A stretch of DNA of 10,359 nt from Pseudomonadota bacterium (GCA_023432075.1 JAEYVD010000146.1:1-10359), one strand, 5' to 3'. Numbered from the stretch's first letter, positions 1 through 6,326 are shown. Notes: generated by a model not told the origin, from the letters alone. Program-made: numbers and translations.

Positions 1-8
1 TCTTCGAG

Positions 9-14
9 TATGAT
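9..14 (+). promoter_or_regulatory. Probable -10 element of the tRNA-Pro promoter
   Basis: TATGAT matches the sigma70 -10 consensus at five of six bases and is followed at once by the GC-only stretch GCGCGCCGC. Such a GC-rich discriminator is typical of stable-RNA promoters under stringent control. The -35 box would lie before the first base of the window, so the promoter cannot be confirmed here. Transcription would start near base 21, giving a 5' leader of about 37 bases before the mature tRNA. Confidence 0.4.
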
Positions 15-29
15 GCGCGCCGCTTTTCC

Positions 30-50
30 GAATCCTGTTCTTCAGGATTC
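30..50 (+). other. Hairpin in the tRNA-Pro 5' leader
   Basis: The arms GAATCCTG and CAGGATTC form a perfect 8-bp stem with the 5-base loop TTCTT. The stem ends seven bases before the mature 5' end of the tRNA, inside the presumed precursor leader. It has no T-run, so it is not a terminator for an upstream gene. It may guide processing of the precursor or keep the leader from pairing with the tRNA body. The function is inferred. Confidence 0.5.
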
Positions 51-57
51 ACCCGGT

Positions 58-134
58 CGGGGCGTGGCGCAGCCTGGTAGCGCACTTGCATGGGGTGCAA
101 GGGGTCGCGAGTTCGAATCCCGCCGTCCCGACCA
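58..134 (+). tRNA. tRNA-Pro (anticodon GGG)
   Basis: This 77-base tRNA gene decodes the proline codon CCC (and CCU by wobble). The acceptor strand CGGGGCG pairs with CGTCCCG with one G-T wobble. The D stem is GCGC/GCGC, and the anticodon stem CTTGC/GCAAG holds the loop ATGGGGT, giving anticodon GGG. The T arm is GCGAG/CCCGC (one G-C pair replaced by a weaker pairing) around TTCGAAT. Discriminator A and an encoded CCA finish the gene at 132-134. It appears to be a single-gene transcript, with its own promoter-like element upstream and a strong terminator nine bases downstream. No second copy of its 3' end is visible in the window, so there is no sign that it served as an integration site here. 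Confidence 0.97.
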
Positions 135-142
135 GTAGTTCC

Positions 143-179
143 AAGGCCGTTAGTGAGAAATCACTAACGGCCTTTCTCA
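143..179 (+). terminator. Intrinsic terminator of tRNA-Pro
   Basis: The arms AAGGCCGTTAGTGA and TCACTAACGGCCTT form a perfect 14-bp stem closed by a GAAA tetraloop, followed by TTTCTCATT. It lies just behind the tRNA. On the opposite strand it would also fold downstream of the sulfatase gene that ends at 211, but there the tail has no T-run, so it works mainly for the tRNA. Confidence 0.92.
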
Positions 180-210
180 TTGGTCTTGCGATCACGTCGG
201 CTATCTGCCT

Positions 211-2256
211 CTACGGTGTCACGATGTTGAACCAGAACTCGAAGTTGTCCAGGGACGCAAACATGTCCGTGATTTTCTGCTGATCGCCGCTGACTTTTAC
301 GTCACCCTTGGCCAGCGCGTCCTTGAGCGTCATCTCCTTTAGCATCATCCTGTTGAGCGTTTCCCGGCTGAGCGACATGCTGGCCGTGGGCTCCTTGGCC
401 TGCTTGCCTTCGGTGTGATTGAGCACGCTGTTCACCATCTCGAGCGTGTATTTCTGGTCGGTGTCGGTGAAGTCTAGGTTCAGCACCACGTGCTTGCCTG
501 CGGATTTCTCGCGATTCAGCCGAACCGCGAAATAATCGAACAGCATGTCCAGCGTCATCGCGCGTACGGTGTCCGGGCTGGCGGTGTCGGGGACGGGCAG
601 TTTCTGCACGCCTTCACGCAGTTCCTTTGCGCCCGTCAGGTAGAAATTGCGCCACGGGCCGCTTTCGGCCTGGTAGCCCATCTGCTCCAGGGCGTCGGCC
701 TGCAGGTTCTTTGCTTCCTGGTTGTCGGGTTCGGCAAAGACTGCGTAATTCACCACCTCGGCCACCCAGCGGTAATCTCCCTTCTTGTAGTAATCGCGCG
801 CTTTGGAAAGAATGGCAGGCACGCCGCCCATCATGTCGACGTAGCGCTTGGAGGCCTCCTGGATGGGTAATGTGTGCAGGGTGGCGGGGTTGCCATTGAA
901 CCAGCCCAGATACAGCACGTAGGTGGCGCGCACGTCGTGATTTACCGAGCCGTAATAGCCGCGATTGGAGAACCTCGTGGCGATCGCCTCCGGCAGCTTG
1001 ACCTGTTCGGCGATCTCCTCCTTGTTGTATCCCATGTTGGCCAGGCGCAGCGTCTCGTCGTTGATGTAGCGGTACATATCCCGCTGCATGCCCAACTGCT
1101 CCTGGACTTCCTTCTTGCCCCACACCGGCCAGTGGTGCATGGCATACATGACTTCGACATCGTCGCCCCACAGCGCCAACGCCTCGTTCAAGTATTTTGA
1201 CCATGCAAGCGGGTCGCGGATCTTGGCGCCGCGAAGCGAATAGGTGTTGTGCAGCGTATGGGTGGAGTCCTCGGCGGTGTTCAGCGCCTTTTTCTCTTTG
1301 ATGTAGTACAGCATTTCGGCGGGCGCTTCGCTACCGGGCGCGTACAGGAATTCATACGTGAGCCCATCGATCGTGCGCGTCTCCCCCGTCTTCTCGATGA
1401 TGTCCGTGGGCGGGATCAGGGTCACCGTGCCGGCTGAGGTCGTCGTGCCCAGCCCCGCGCCCACTTGTCCCGTCGCGCTGGGCGGCAGGAGGTTGCCGTA
1501 CATGTAGCTTGCGCGTCGGCTCATGGCGGTGCCGGCCATGACGTTTTCCGCGACGGCATGTTCCAGAAACCCAAGCGGCGCGTAGATCTTGACGGTCCCG
1601 GCCTTCACGTCCACTTCATCCACCACCCCTCGCACGCCGCCGTAGTGATCGACGTGGCTGTGCGTGTAGATCACCGCGACCACGGGCTTCTTTGGACGAT
1701 GCTGGAAATAGAGATCCAACGCAGCTTTCGCGGTTTCGGTGGAGATGAGCGGATCCATGATCGTGAGGCCGTCCTTGCCCTCGACGATGGTCATGTTGGA
1801 CAGGTCGTAATTGCGAACCTGGTAAATCCCGTCCATCACCTTGAACAGACCCGAAATATTCAGCAGTTGCGACTGCCGCCACAGGCTGGGATTGACGGTG
1901 TCGGGCGCAGGCGCACCTTCCTTGATGAAGTCATACTTGGTCGGATCCCAGACCAGGTTGCCTTGTTCACCCTTGATCATCCCGGAAGGAAGGGGGGCGA
2001 TGAATCCCTTGTGCGCCAGTTCGAAGGAGGTCTTGTCGGAAAAGGGCAACTCCTGCAGGAGCGCGGCGTTGGCGTCCTTGGTGGCCTGTTCCGCGGGCTT
2101 GGGCGCTGATGCGGCCCACGCCGGGGGGGCGAATGCCAGTACGACGGCCGTGGCGATCGTGCTGATCCTTAAAGGCTGGCTGCGTGCTACTCGTGCGGAA
2201 CATCTCCGTGCTGCTAAAGACGGGGAAAGGATGTTCATACTGGAAGTGAGCTTCAT
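211..2256 (-). CDS. sdsA: Exported alkylsulfatase, SdsA1/YjcS family
   Basis: The predicted enzyme hydrolyses primary alkyl sulfates such as dodecyl sulfate to the alcohol and sulfate, probably in the periplasm. The 681 residues show a Sec-type signal (basic n-region to R30, hydrophobic 31-45, cleavage near AWA at 46-48). Next comes a metallo-beta-lactamase-fold domain of about residues 125-380, then an alkylsulfatase dimerisation domain (about 385-525) and a C-terminal SCP2-like domain (about 555-681). The di-zinc motif THSHVDH gives H199, H201, D203 and H204. E310, E329 and H374 supply the remaining ligands, and HTLHN (333-337) is also typical. From memory, all seven fall at SdsA1 positions plus 30, so the enzyme should be active. 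The ATG is favoured because GGAGAG lies eight bases upstream, while the next in-frame ATG (2236-2238) has no ribosome site. The n-region is long at about 30 residues. No adjacent LysR regulator is present, unlike the known sdsA-sdsB pairing. Confidence 0.93.
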   Translation of the reverse strand: MKLTSSMNILSPSLAARRCSARVARSQPLRISTIATAVVLAFAPPAWAASAPKPAEQATKDANAALLQELPFSDKTSFELAHKGFIAPLPSGMIKGEQGNLVWDPTKYDFIKEGAPAPDTVNPSLWRQSQLLNISGLFKVMDGIYQVRNYDLSNMTIVEGKDGLTIMDPLISTETAKAALDLYFQHRPKKPVVAVIYTHSHVDHYGGVRGVVDEVDVKAGTVKIYAPLGFLEHAVAENVMAGTAMSRRASYMYGNLLPPSATGQVGAGLGTTTSAGTVTLIPPTDIIEKTGETRTIDGLTYEFLYAPGSEAPAEMLYYIKEKKALNTAEDSTHTLHNTYSLRGAKIRDPLAWSKYLNEALALWGDDVEVMYAMHHWPVWGKKEVQEQLGMQRDMYRYINDETLRLANMGYNKEEIAEQVKLPEAIATRFSNRGYYGSVNHDVRATYVLYLGWFNGNPATLHTLPIQEASKRYVDMMGGVPAILSKARDYYKKGDYRWVAEVVNYAVFAEPDNQEAKNLQADALEQMGYQAESGPWRNFYLTGAKELREGVQKLPVPDTASPDTVRAMTLDMLFDYFAVRLNREKSAGKHVVLNLDFTDTDQKYTLEMVNSVLNHTEGKQAKEPTASMSLSRETLNRMMLKEMTLKDALAKGDVKVSGDQQKITDMFASLDNFEFWFNIVTP

Positions 2257-2564
2257 AACGACTTCTCTCCATGTATCGAGGCAGATTCACGCCGGCGGCG
2301 CGCCGGAAGAAACGGACGGCAGGTGTCGAGTCGTGCGGGTGTCCTGAAGGAGGGGGAGGCGGCCTTGCCCGGAAAATGGGTGGGCGAGGGAATTTCATGA
2401 CCGAAATCGCGTGCGGTGCAGCGGTTTACAGCTTTGTGGTGCAGGCGCAACGCGCGCCAGCAGGATGCGGGAGGCGCCTTTTTTTTTCGCGCCAATTGCG
2501 TGATATTCGAACGAATCCGACCATATGGCAAGGTGCCAAATCATGTTGGCCATGGAGAACGAGC
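2257..2564. promoter_or_regulatory. Divergent intergenic region between sulfatase and barrel genes
   Basis: This 308-base gap must hold both promoters. I see no pair of sigma70 boxes convincing enough to name on either strand. Visible elements are a direct repeat (2412-2444), a run of nine T residues (2479-2487) bracketed by GGCGC (2473-2477) and GCGCC (2489-2493), and the inverted repeat ATTCG-AA-CGAAT (2505-2516). CATATG at 2522-2527 is a weak -10 candidate for the barrel gene, with TTGCGT 20 bases upstream, which is too far for good spacing. No extra gene was seen. Confidence 0.5.
2412..2444. repeat. Direct repeat TGYGGTGCAG, 23-bp period
   Basis: TGCGGTGCAG (2412-2421) and TGTGGTGCAG (2435-2444) match at nine of ten bases. 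They start 23 bp apart, roughly two helical turns, in the middle of the divergent intergenic region. This spacing suits a tandem operator, but chance cannot be excluded in GC-rich DNA. Confidence 0.35.
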
Positions 2565-3566
2565 ATGTTCAACATACGCGCATTTGGGTTGCGATACGCT
2601 CCCTGGCCGCTGCGGAGCGGGAGCGTGCCGGGGTGCCTTGTGATAGGGCTCGCGTGTCTGGCGGGTGCCGAGGCCTCGGCCCAATCAACCCTTCGGTTGA
2701 GTCACGATGATCTACAGAAGCGTGCCAATGGGGTATTGGCGCTTATGTCTTTTTCCATCGTGCCGGACATTACGACAAGTTCATTGTCGATTGGCAGCGC
2801 CGGAGCTTCCACCACGGGCTCAACCGAGTTTTTCATGACGCAGTTGGGCGGGGGCGACACCCTCTCCGATTCCGTCCCTATCTACCTTGAAGGCGTGCTG
2901 GCCGGCAGCCGCTACGATCCCACCTTCATTGCGACCCAAGGCGCGGAGCAACGCCCCATCCCAACCAAGTGGAACAGTGTGTCGGCTACCGGTGGCATCG
3001 GTTGGGACTTCAAACTGACCGATGAACTGAAGCTGCGCCCCATCTTCAATTTCGCATTGGGCAACGTCACGAGCGACTTGCGCGCGGCTAGTTGGTACAT
3101 GGGGCAGCGCACGGGTAGGGATGTCGATTTTCTCGATCGAGGATCATTGAACGCGTACGGGTTGGGCGGGTCGTTGATGTTGGATTACGAACATTACCGC
3201 CCGGGCTATGAGGTGGACGTGGAGTTGCGGTATTCCGACATCCGCTTGAAGAGCTTCGACAGCTCGTCTGCGGTGCAGGGCAGCGCGGTGGCCCAGTCCG
3301 CTAACCTGTGGGCGCGCTACCGGGCGCCCACGGGTATCACCATGCTGCAGCGCCCGTTGCGATATGTTCTGGAGCTTACGCATTCGGAGTTTCTGGGCGA
3401 CCAGCGCGGCGCCCTGGGCTTTGACCGATTGACTGCGCTGGGTGCGGGTCTGGAGTTGGACTCTAGCGCCTATAACGTGTTCATCACGCGCACGAGGCTG
3501 GTCGGAAGATACGTGTTCGGCAACAATGTGTCGGGCTTTTCGGTCGGGCTGGCGGTGAGCTTTTGA
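2565..3566 (+). CDS. Outer-membrane beta-barrel protein, autotransporter-like
   Basis: This 333-residue protein is probably an outer-membrane barrel without a passenger, resembling the solitary autotransporter beta-barrel family. A signal peptide covers residues 1-39: a basic start, hydrophobic 21-34 and cleavage after AEASA. The mature part is rich in alternating amphipathic stretches (for example 141-150, 158-168, 197-207, 217-228, 265-274) and ends GFSVGLAVSF, the C-terminal aromatic residue that BAM substrates carry. I chose ATG 2565 because GGAGAA lies five bases upstream and a proper signal peptide begins there. The frame stays open further left to 2271, but that extension reads as non-coding. 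C31 is in a hydrophobic segment but lacks a canonical lipobox. Its role (surface structure or pore) is unknown. Divergent placement from the sulfatase hints at co-regulation but does not prove it. Confidence 0.75.
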   Translation: MFNIRAFGLRYAPWPLRSGSVPGCLVIGLACLAGAEASAQSTLRLSHDDLQKRANGVLALMSFSIVPDITTSSLSIGSAGASTTGSTEFFMTQLGGGDTLSDSVPIYLEGVLAGSRYDPTFIATQGAEQRPIPTKWNSVSATGGIGWDFKLTDELKLRPIFNFALGNVTSDLRAASWYMGQRTGRDVDFLDRGSLNAYGLGGSLMLDYEHYRPGYEVDVELRYSDIRLKSFDSSSAVQGSAVAQSANLWARYRAPTGITMLQRPLRYVLELTHSEFLGDQRGALGFDRLTALGAGLELDSSAYNVFITRTRLVGRYVFGNNVSGFSVGLAVSF

Positions 3567-3644
3567 GGGGTGAGCTCGGCATGCACCCGGCGCAGTGGCG
3601 TTCGCAGGGGCATGCTTGAAATCTCGGCACACGCGTGCGTCCCG

Positions 3645-4916
3645 CTACAGCAAAAGCAACGCGCCCGCCGCAACTGCCGTGGGACCCAGCGCGCCAAGCA
3701 GCAGGCCGCCGATGCTGATGGTCTCGTCTGAAAAGCCGCGCTTTAGCAGCGCCACGCCTGCAGGGTTGGGGGCGTTTGCGATGACCGTCAAGCCGCCTCC
3801 GGCGACGGCGCCCGCCACCAGCATGTATTTCGATTCGTCGGAGATGCCTTCGATCAGCGAGCCCAGATAGGTCAGTGCGGCGTTGTCGGTGATCGCGGTG
3901 AGGGCCAGAGATCCGAAGAACAATGCGATGGGTTCCAGGCTGGAGACGATGGGTTGCAGCCACCATGCCTGCATGCCGCCCAGGATGACAAGGCCGGCCA
4001 GGAAGAAACCGACGAGCAGAGCCTCTTTGAGGATCAGCGGATTTTGATGCCGTTCATAGGCTTGCGTGAATCCCAGGAACATCAGGAACAGGCCGAGAAA
4101 CGCGACGGGATGGTGCGCCAGGGCAACGACCGCAGCCAGCACGACCAGGTGAACGATGACCACGGCGATCGGCACGGGCGGGCGCTCGGACCGGGTCATG
4201 CTTTCGGCCGGCAGTTGGAGCAAATACTTGCGCATCATGAACGTGGCCACGGTTGCGTTCACGATCACGGCAATGGCGGCTTTCCAGCCGAAGGTGGCCA
4301 GCATGAAGGCCGAGTCCCAATTCCACGTGGCCGCGACCATCAGAACGGGGGGCGCCGCGTAGGCGGTCAGGGTTCCCCCGATCGAGATGTTGACGAACAG
4401 CACGCCAAGCGCGAAGTACTTGGGGACGGCCGGAACCGAGGGCCGGAACAGTTGCGGCGCAAGCATCAGGGCCGCAATCGTCATGGCGGCGGGCTCAGTA
4501 ATCAGCGATCCCATCAGCGGGACCGCGGCAAGGCCCAGCCACGCCGTCGCGACGGAGGTATGGAAAGGCAGATTCCTTGCGATCACGTTCACCGCGACCA
4601 TGACCGTTTGCAGGACGGGGCGCGAGGCGGCCACGACCATGACCACGAACACGAAGAGCGGCTCGGTGTAGTTGCGCGACTCGGCATAGGCGAGCGCTTG
4701 GTCACCGCCGGCAGCCATCGCCATGACGATCAGAAGGACAAATGCCCAAAAACCGAAGACGATCTCGACCTCGCCCAGCAGGTGAAACAAGCCGGCGTGG
4801 CGAGGGTAGCGGTGCGATAGCCGCTCGAACTGTTTGACCGTGAAGGTGTGAATCAGCGCCAATGCAAAGATGATGGCGGCGGCGATGTCGAGGGCATGGG
4901 GGATGCTGGGCTGCAT
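3645..4916 (-). CDS. Putative Na+/H+ antiporter, ion-transporter superfamily
   Basis: This is a 423-residue inner-membrane protein with about ten to twelve hydrophobic segments (for example 9-27, 50-69, 85-97, 122-153, 167-195, 205-225, 248-267, 271-285, 297-315, 328-343, 365-382, 401-423). Signature stretches are GSLITEPAAMTIAA (136-149), NISIGGTLTAYAAPP (176-190), LTAITDNAALTYLG (339-352) and VIANAPNPAG (378-387). Paired ITDNAA and NAPNP motifs in re-entrant or unwound helices are typical of NhaD/ArsB-like transporters and of the putative Na+/H+ antiporter family to which I assign it. The ion is inferred. The frame can be extended to a GTG at 4988 without a ribosome site. I prefer the ATG at 4916, which has AGGAG 11 bases upstream, slightly far. 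The neighbouring genes give no clue to the substrate. Confidence 0.8.
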   Translation of the reverse strand: MQPSIPHALDIAAAIIFALALIHTFTVKQFERLSHRYPRHAGLFHLLGEVEIVFGFWAFVLLIVMAMAAGGDQALAYAESRNYTEPLFVFVVMVVAASRPVLQTVMVAVNVIARNLPFHTSVATAWLGLAAVPLMGSLITEPAAMTIAALMLAPQLFRPSVPAVPKYFALGVLFVNISIGGTLTAYAAPPVLMVAATWNWDSAFMLATFGWKAAIAVIVNATVATFMMRKYLLQLPAESMTRSERPPVPIAVVIVHLVVLAAVVALAHHPVAFLGLFLMFLGFTQAYERHQNPLILKEALLVGFFLAGLVILGGMQAWWLQPIVSSLEPIALFFGSLALTAITDNAALTYLGSLIEGISDESKYMLVAGAVAGGGLTVIANAPNPAGVALLKRGFSDETISIGGLLLGALGPTAVAAGALLLL

Positions 4917-5031
4917 GGACGCGCGGGCTCCTGCGTGGCGGCCCGACCAGCGCGTTGACCTGCCAGCGCGAAGGAATACGCCTGACACCCAGCCCGGTAG
5001 TGTATCCCGATCACGGATTTCGGCCTAGCCC

Positions 5032-5042
5032 GTCACGGTGAC
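5032..5042. repeat. Perfect inverted repeat GTCAC-G-GTGAC
   Basis: This 11-base dyad lies in the 253-base gap between the antiporter start (4916) and the small ORF at 5170, which are transcribed divergently. It could be an operator for either side. Nothing else gene-like was seen in 4917-5110. Confidence 0.3.
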
Positions 5043-5110
5043 TGCCGCGGCGCATGATCGCGACGATTGGTGTATTTGCAGCGTCGCGAGGAGGATTCAG
5101 ACTGATCCTA

Positions 5111-5139
5111 TCGACAGACCTTCCGTATTTCTTGATATT
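5111..5139 (+). promoter_or_regulatory. Sigma70-like promoter of the small-gene pair
   Basis: TCGACA (five of six to the -35 consensus), exactly 17 bases, then GATATT (four of six to the -10 consensus), in a locally AT-rich stretch. Transcription would begin near 5146, about 24 bases before the ATG at 5170, which fits the ribosome site at 5156-5162. Confidence 0.45.
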
Positions 5140-5169
5140 GGTGAGGTTATTCATCGAGGGGGCGAACGA

Positions 5170-5265
5170 ATGGTCCAACGGTCAATCGCATGCATGTTGC
5201 TTGGGGCTGCGGTGTTCGGAATTCACACTGAGGCGCTGGCTTTTCCGCGTCCGTTCAGGAGATAG
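5170..5265 (+). CDS. Small secreted-peptide-like ORF (31 aa)
   Basis: I do not recognise this protein. It has a short basic start (MVQR), a hydrophobic core (residues 5-18) and a signal-peptidase-like A22-L-A24 site. Cleavage there would leave only FPRPFRR, seven residues rich in proline and arginine. GAGGGGG lies seven bases before the ATG, and a promoter candidate sits 31 bases upstream. The stop TAG is embedded in the interval between the ribosome site and the ATG of the next gene, so the two ORFs are probably translated in series. It may be an exported peptide, a leader whose translation opens the next gene, or a chance ORF. Confidence 0.4.
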   Translation: MVQRSIACMLLGAAVFGIHTEALAFPRPFRR

Positions 5266-5267
5266 CC

Positions 5268-5489
5268 ATGCACTGCAAAGGGTTGGCCGGGCGGCTGTTC
5301 AGTCACAACTTCCGGCCGGTTTTCGATACCGCGGCGGTCGATACCGCGCAGCAGAAGGGGCAAGCACTGGCAGCGGAGTTCTCTCAGGATGCGAGCACCT
5401 TCGTGCGCACCCTCTCGTTGATGGGCGATCGTTTCTACAACGGTCACGTGTGCGCGCGCTGCGGATACAAGATCATCAAGGAGCTTTAA
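5268..5489 (+). CDS. Small CxxC protein of unknown function (73 aa)
   Basis: I do not recognise the family. The start is supported by AGGAGA at 5257-5262, five bases before the ATG. Residues 1-58 look soluble, with a helix-prone middle (about 21-51). The C-terminus carries HVCARCGYKI (60-69), a C62-x2-C65 pair that could bind a metal as half of a zinc knuckle or act in redox; C3 is the only other cysteine. It has no signal peptide or membrane segment. It follows the 31-residue ORF after two bases and is followed directly by a hairpin at 5490-5517. Codon choice is mildly less GC-rich than that of the long genes around it. Confidence 0.6.
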   Translation: MHCKGLAGRLFSHNFRPVFDTAAVDTAQQKGQALAAEFSQDASTFVRTLSLMGDRFYNGHVCARCGYKIIKEL

Positions 5490-5654
5490 GGCGCTTGCCC
5501 GCACAGGCGCAAGTGCCCGGAACTGCGCGGCGCAATCGAGAGGCGGAAGGTGCCGCAGCGGCAAGAGGGAGGGAGTGTGCGGAGCCGCCCTCTGCTTGAT
5601 CGAATGACAATCACGCCGCTGCGGCATCCGGGATTCAGCAAACCGCGTTCCCGG
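5490..5654. other. Fold-rich intergenic stretch with nested inverted repeats
   Basis: Three stem modules follow the 73-residue gene. The first is GGCGCTTGC (5490-5498) with GCAAGTGCC (5509-5517), nine pairs with one wobble, starting at the base after the stop codon. The second has perfect 12-bp arms TGCCGCAGCGGC (5551-5562) and GCCGCTGCGGCA (5615-5626) enclosing AGAGGG/CCCTCT (5564-5569 with 5588-5593). The third is CCGGGA (5628-5633) with TCCCGG (5649-5654). None has a T-run, so none is a standard terminator. The arms of the 12-bp repeat are themselves near-palindromic (GCCGC-A/T-GCGGC), as in REP-like elements. They may protect the 3' ends of the two convergent transcripts or mark a structured RNA. 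Confidence 0.45.
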
Positions 5655-5671
5655 CAGCGGCGAGCATGGCG

Positions 5672-5896
5672 TCAGTCGAGCGATTGTTGCACTATCCGGC
5701 GGCGTCGAAGCTCGGCAAGGCGGGCTTCGTTTTCCTGGTGCCAACCAGCCTGCCATGATGCCAATCTGGCGCGCCATCCCGGAAGCGATTCGCCTGTATG
5801 GCTTGGCATGTTGGATTCTTTCATGAGGGGACAAGCGGAAAGCGGCACACCATATCTGGCGGCTTCCTGGCCGGCTCTGTGGACGGGGTCATCCAT
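5672..5896 (-). CDS. Rmf/CrpP-like small protein, copy 1 (74 aa)
   Basis: This small soluble protein is paralogous to the product at 6048-6290. The two align without gaps at 20 of 44 positions (residues 9-52 here against 10-53 there). Shared residues include G9, A12-A13-R14, G16, C22-P23, M30-P31, the run H33-T34-G35-E36-S37, W41, W48 and A50-G51-W52. The pattern of an AAR-x-G helix, a CP turn and a final W-x-A-G-W helix resembles ribosome modulation factor and the CrpP family. The central HTGES segment is longer than in E. coli Rmf. ATG 5896 is chosen because GAGGAG lies seven bases upstream; a TTG at 5911 would add five residues. The C-terminus (55-70) is highly charged and basic. Ribosome or RNA binding is inferred from the family resemblance only. 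Confidence 0.7.
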   Translation of the reverse strand: MDDPVHRAGQEAARYGVPLSACPLMKESNMPSHTGESLPGWRARLASWQAGWHQENEARLAELRRRRIVQQSLD

Positions 5897-6008
5897 TTCG
5901 CGACTCCTCAAGGGAACGGTCCTAAGCCAAAAGATGAGCGCGATCGCTATCCTTGTCCAGAAAAGTTACGTGAAGAAATAGCGGGATGGATCAGCCGCGC
6001 CTGCAATC

Positions 6009-6045
6009 CGTTGACATGCGCCCCGTAGCCGGGCGCATGTCAACG
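6009..6045 (-). terminator. Perfect 15-bp hairpin between the two Rmf/CrpP-like genes
   Basis: The arms CGTTGACATGCGCCC and GGGCGCATGTCAACG are perfectly complementary around the 7-base loop CGTAGCC. The hairpin starts two bases after the stop of the 80-residue gene, reading on the minus strand. The sequence after it (GGATTGCAGG) has no T-run, so it is a terminator only if helped by another factor. Alternatives are a 3'-protecting stem that separates the stability of the two genes' messages, or a protein-binding dyad. Confidence 0.55.
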
Positions 6046-6047
6046 CG

Positions 6048-6290
6048 TCAATTGCACAGCCGCGCCATCGCACGCGGCACGTAGCGGAATCGGCCGCCAG
6101 GGGGCGCTTGGCCCCCGCCCGTGGCCTCCATCCATCCGGCTTCCCAGGCTTGGACCTTGCCGCTCCATTCGGAGATCGATTCGCCGGTATGGCCCGGCAT
6201 GGCGGCGGCCCGATAGTACGGGCAATCCCACAACGTCAAACCGTCTCGGGCAGCTTGGGCGCCCAGCTTTTGGATGTCTTCGCGTTGCAT
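6048..6290 (-). CDS. Rmf/CrpP-like small protein, copy 2 (80 aa)
   Basis: This is the better conserved member of the pair. LGAQAARDG (9-17), WDCPYY (21-26), MPGHTGES (31-38), W42 and AWEAGWMEA (48-56) reproduce the order seen in ribosome modulation factor: a first helix, a CPY turn, and a second helix ending W-x-x-G-W-x-E-A. Rmf joins CPY to the last helix with fewer residues, so the 15-20 residue linker with HTGE is a distinguishing feature of this subfamily. The tail (57-80) is glycine, proline and arginine rich. ATG 6290 is preceded at five bases by GGAGGAGG, one of the strongest ribosome sites in the window; an upstream in-frame start (6326) would overlap the promoter. It has its own promoter at 6327-6355. 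The likely role is ribosome hibernation, stress response or another RNA-linked job, by family inference only. Confidence 0.75.
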   Translation of the reverse strand: MQREDIQKLGAQAARDGLTLWDCPYYRAAAMPGHTGESISEWSGKVQAWEAGWMEATGGGQAPPGGRFRYVPRAMARLCN

Positions 6291-6326
6291 GGCAACCTCC
6301 TCCAAAAGTAGTTGTTCGGGACGCAA

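Noticed and set aside
58..134. tRNA-Pro as an integration site for an island holding the sulfatase gene
   Set aside because: No duplicated tRNA 3' end (att repeat), integrase or mobility gene is visible in the window.
2271..2564. N-terminal extension of the barrel protein by 98 codons
   Set aside because: The extension has no ribosome site and crosses the divergent promoter region. A proper signal peptide with a good ribosome site begins at 2565.
3954..4820. 288-codon plus-strand open frame rich in H, D, R and G
   Set aside because: It is antisense to the antiporter. The HD/RG repetitiveness is what reversed membrane-protein codons produce.
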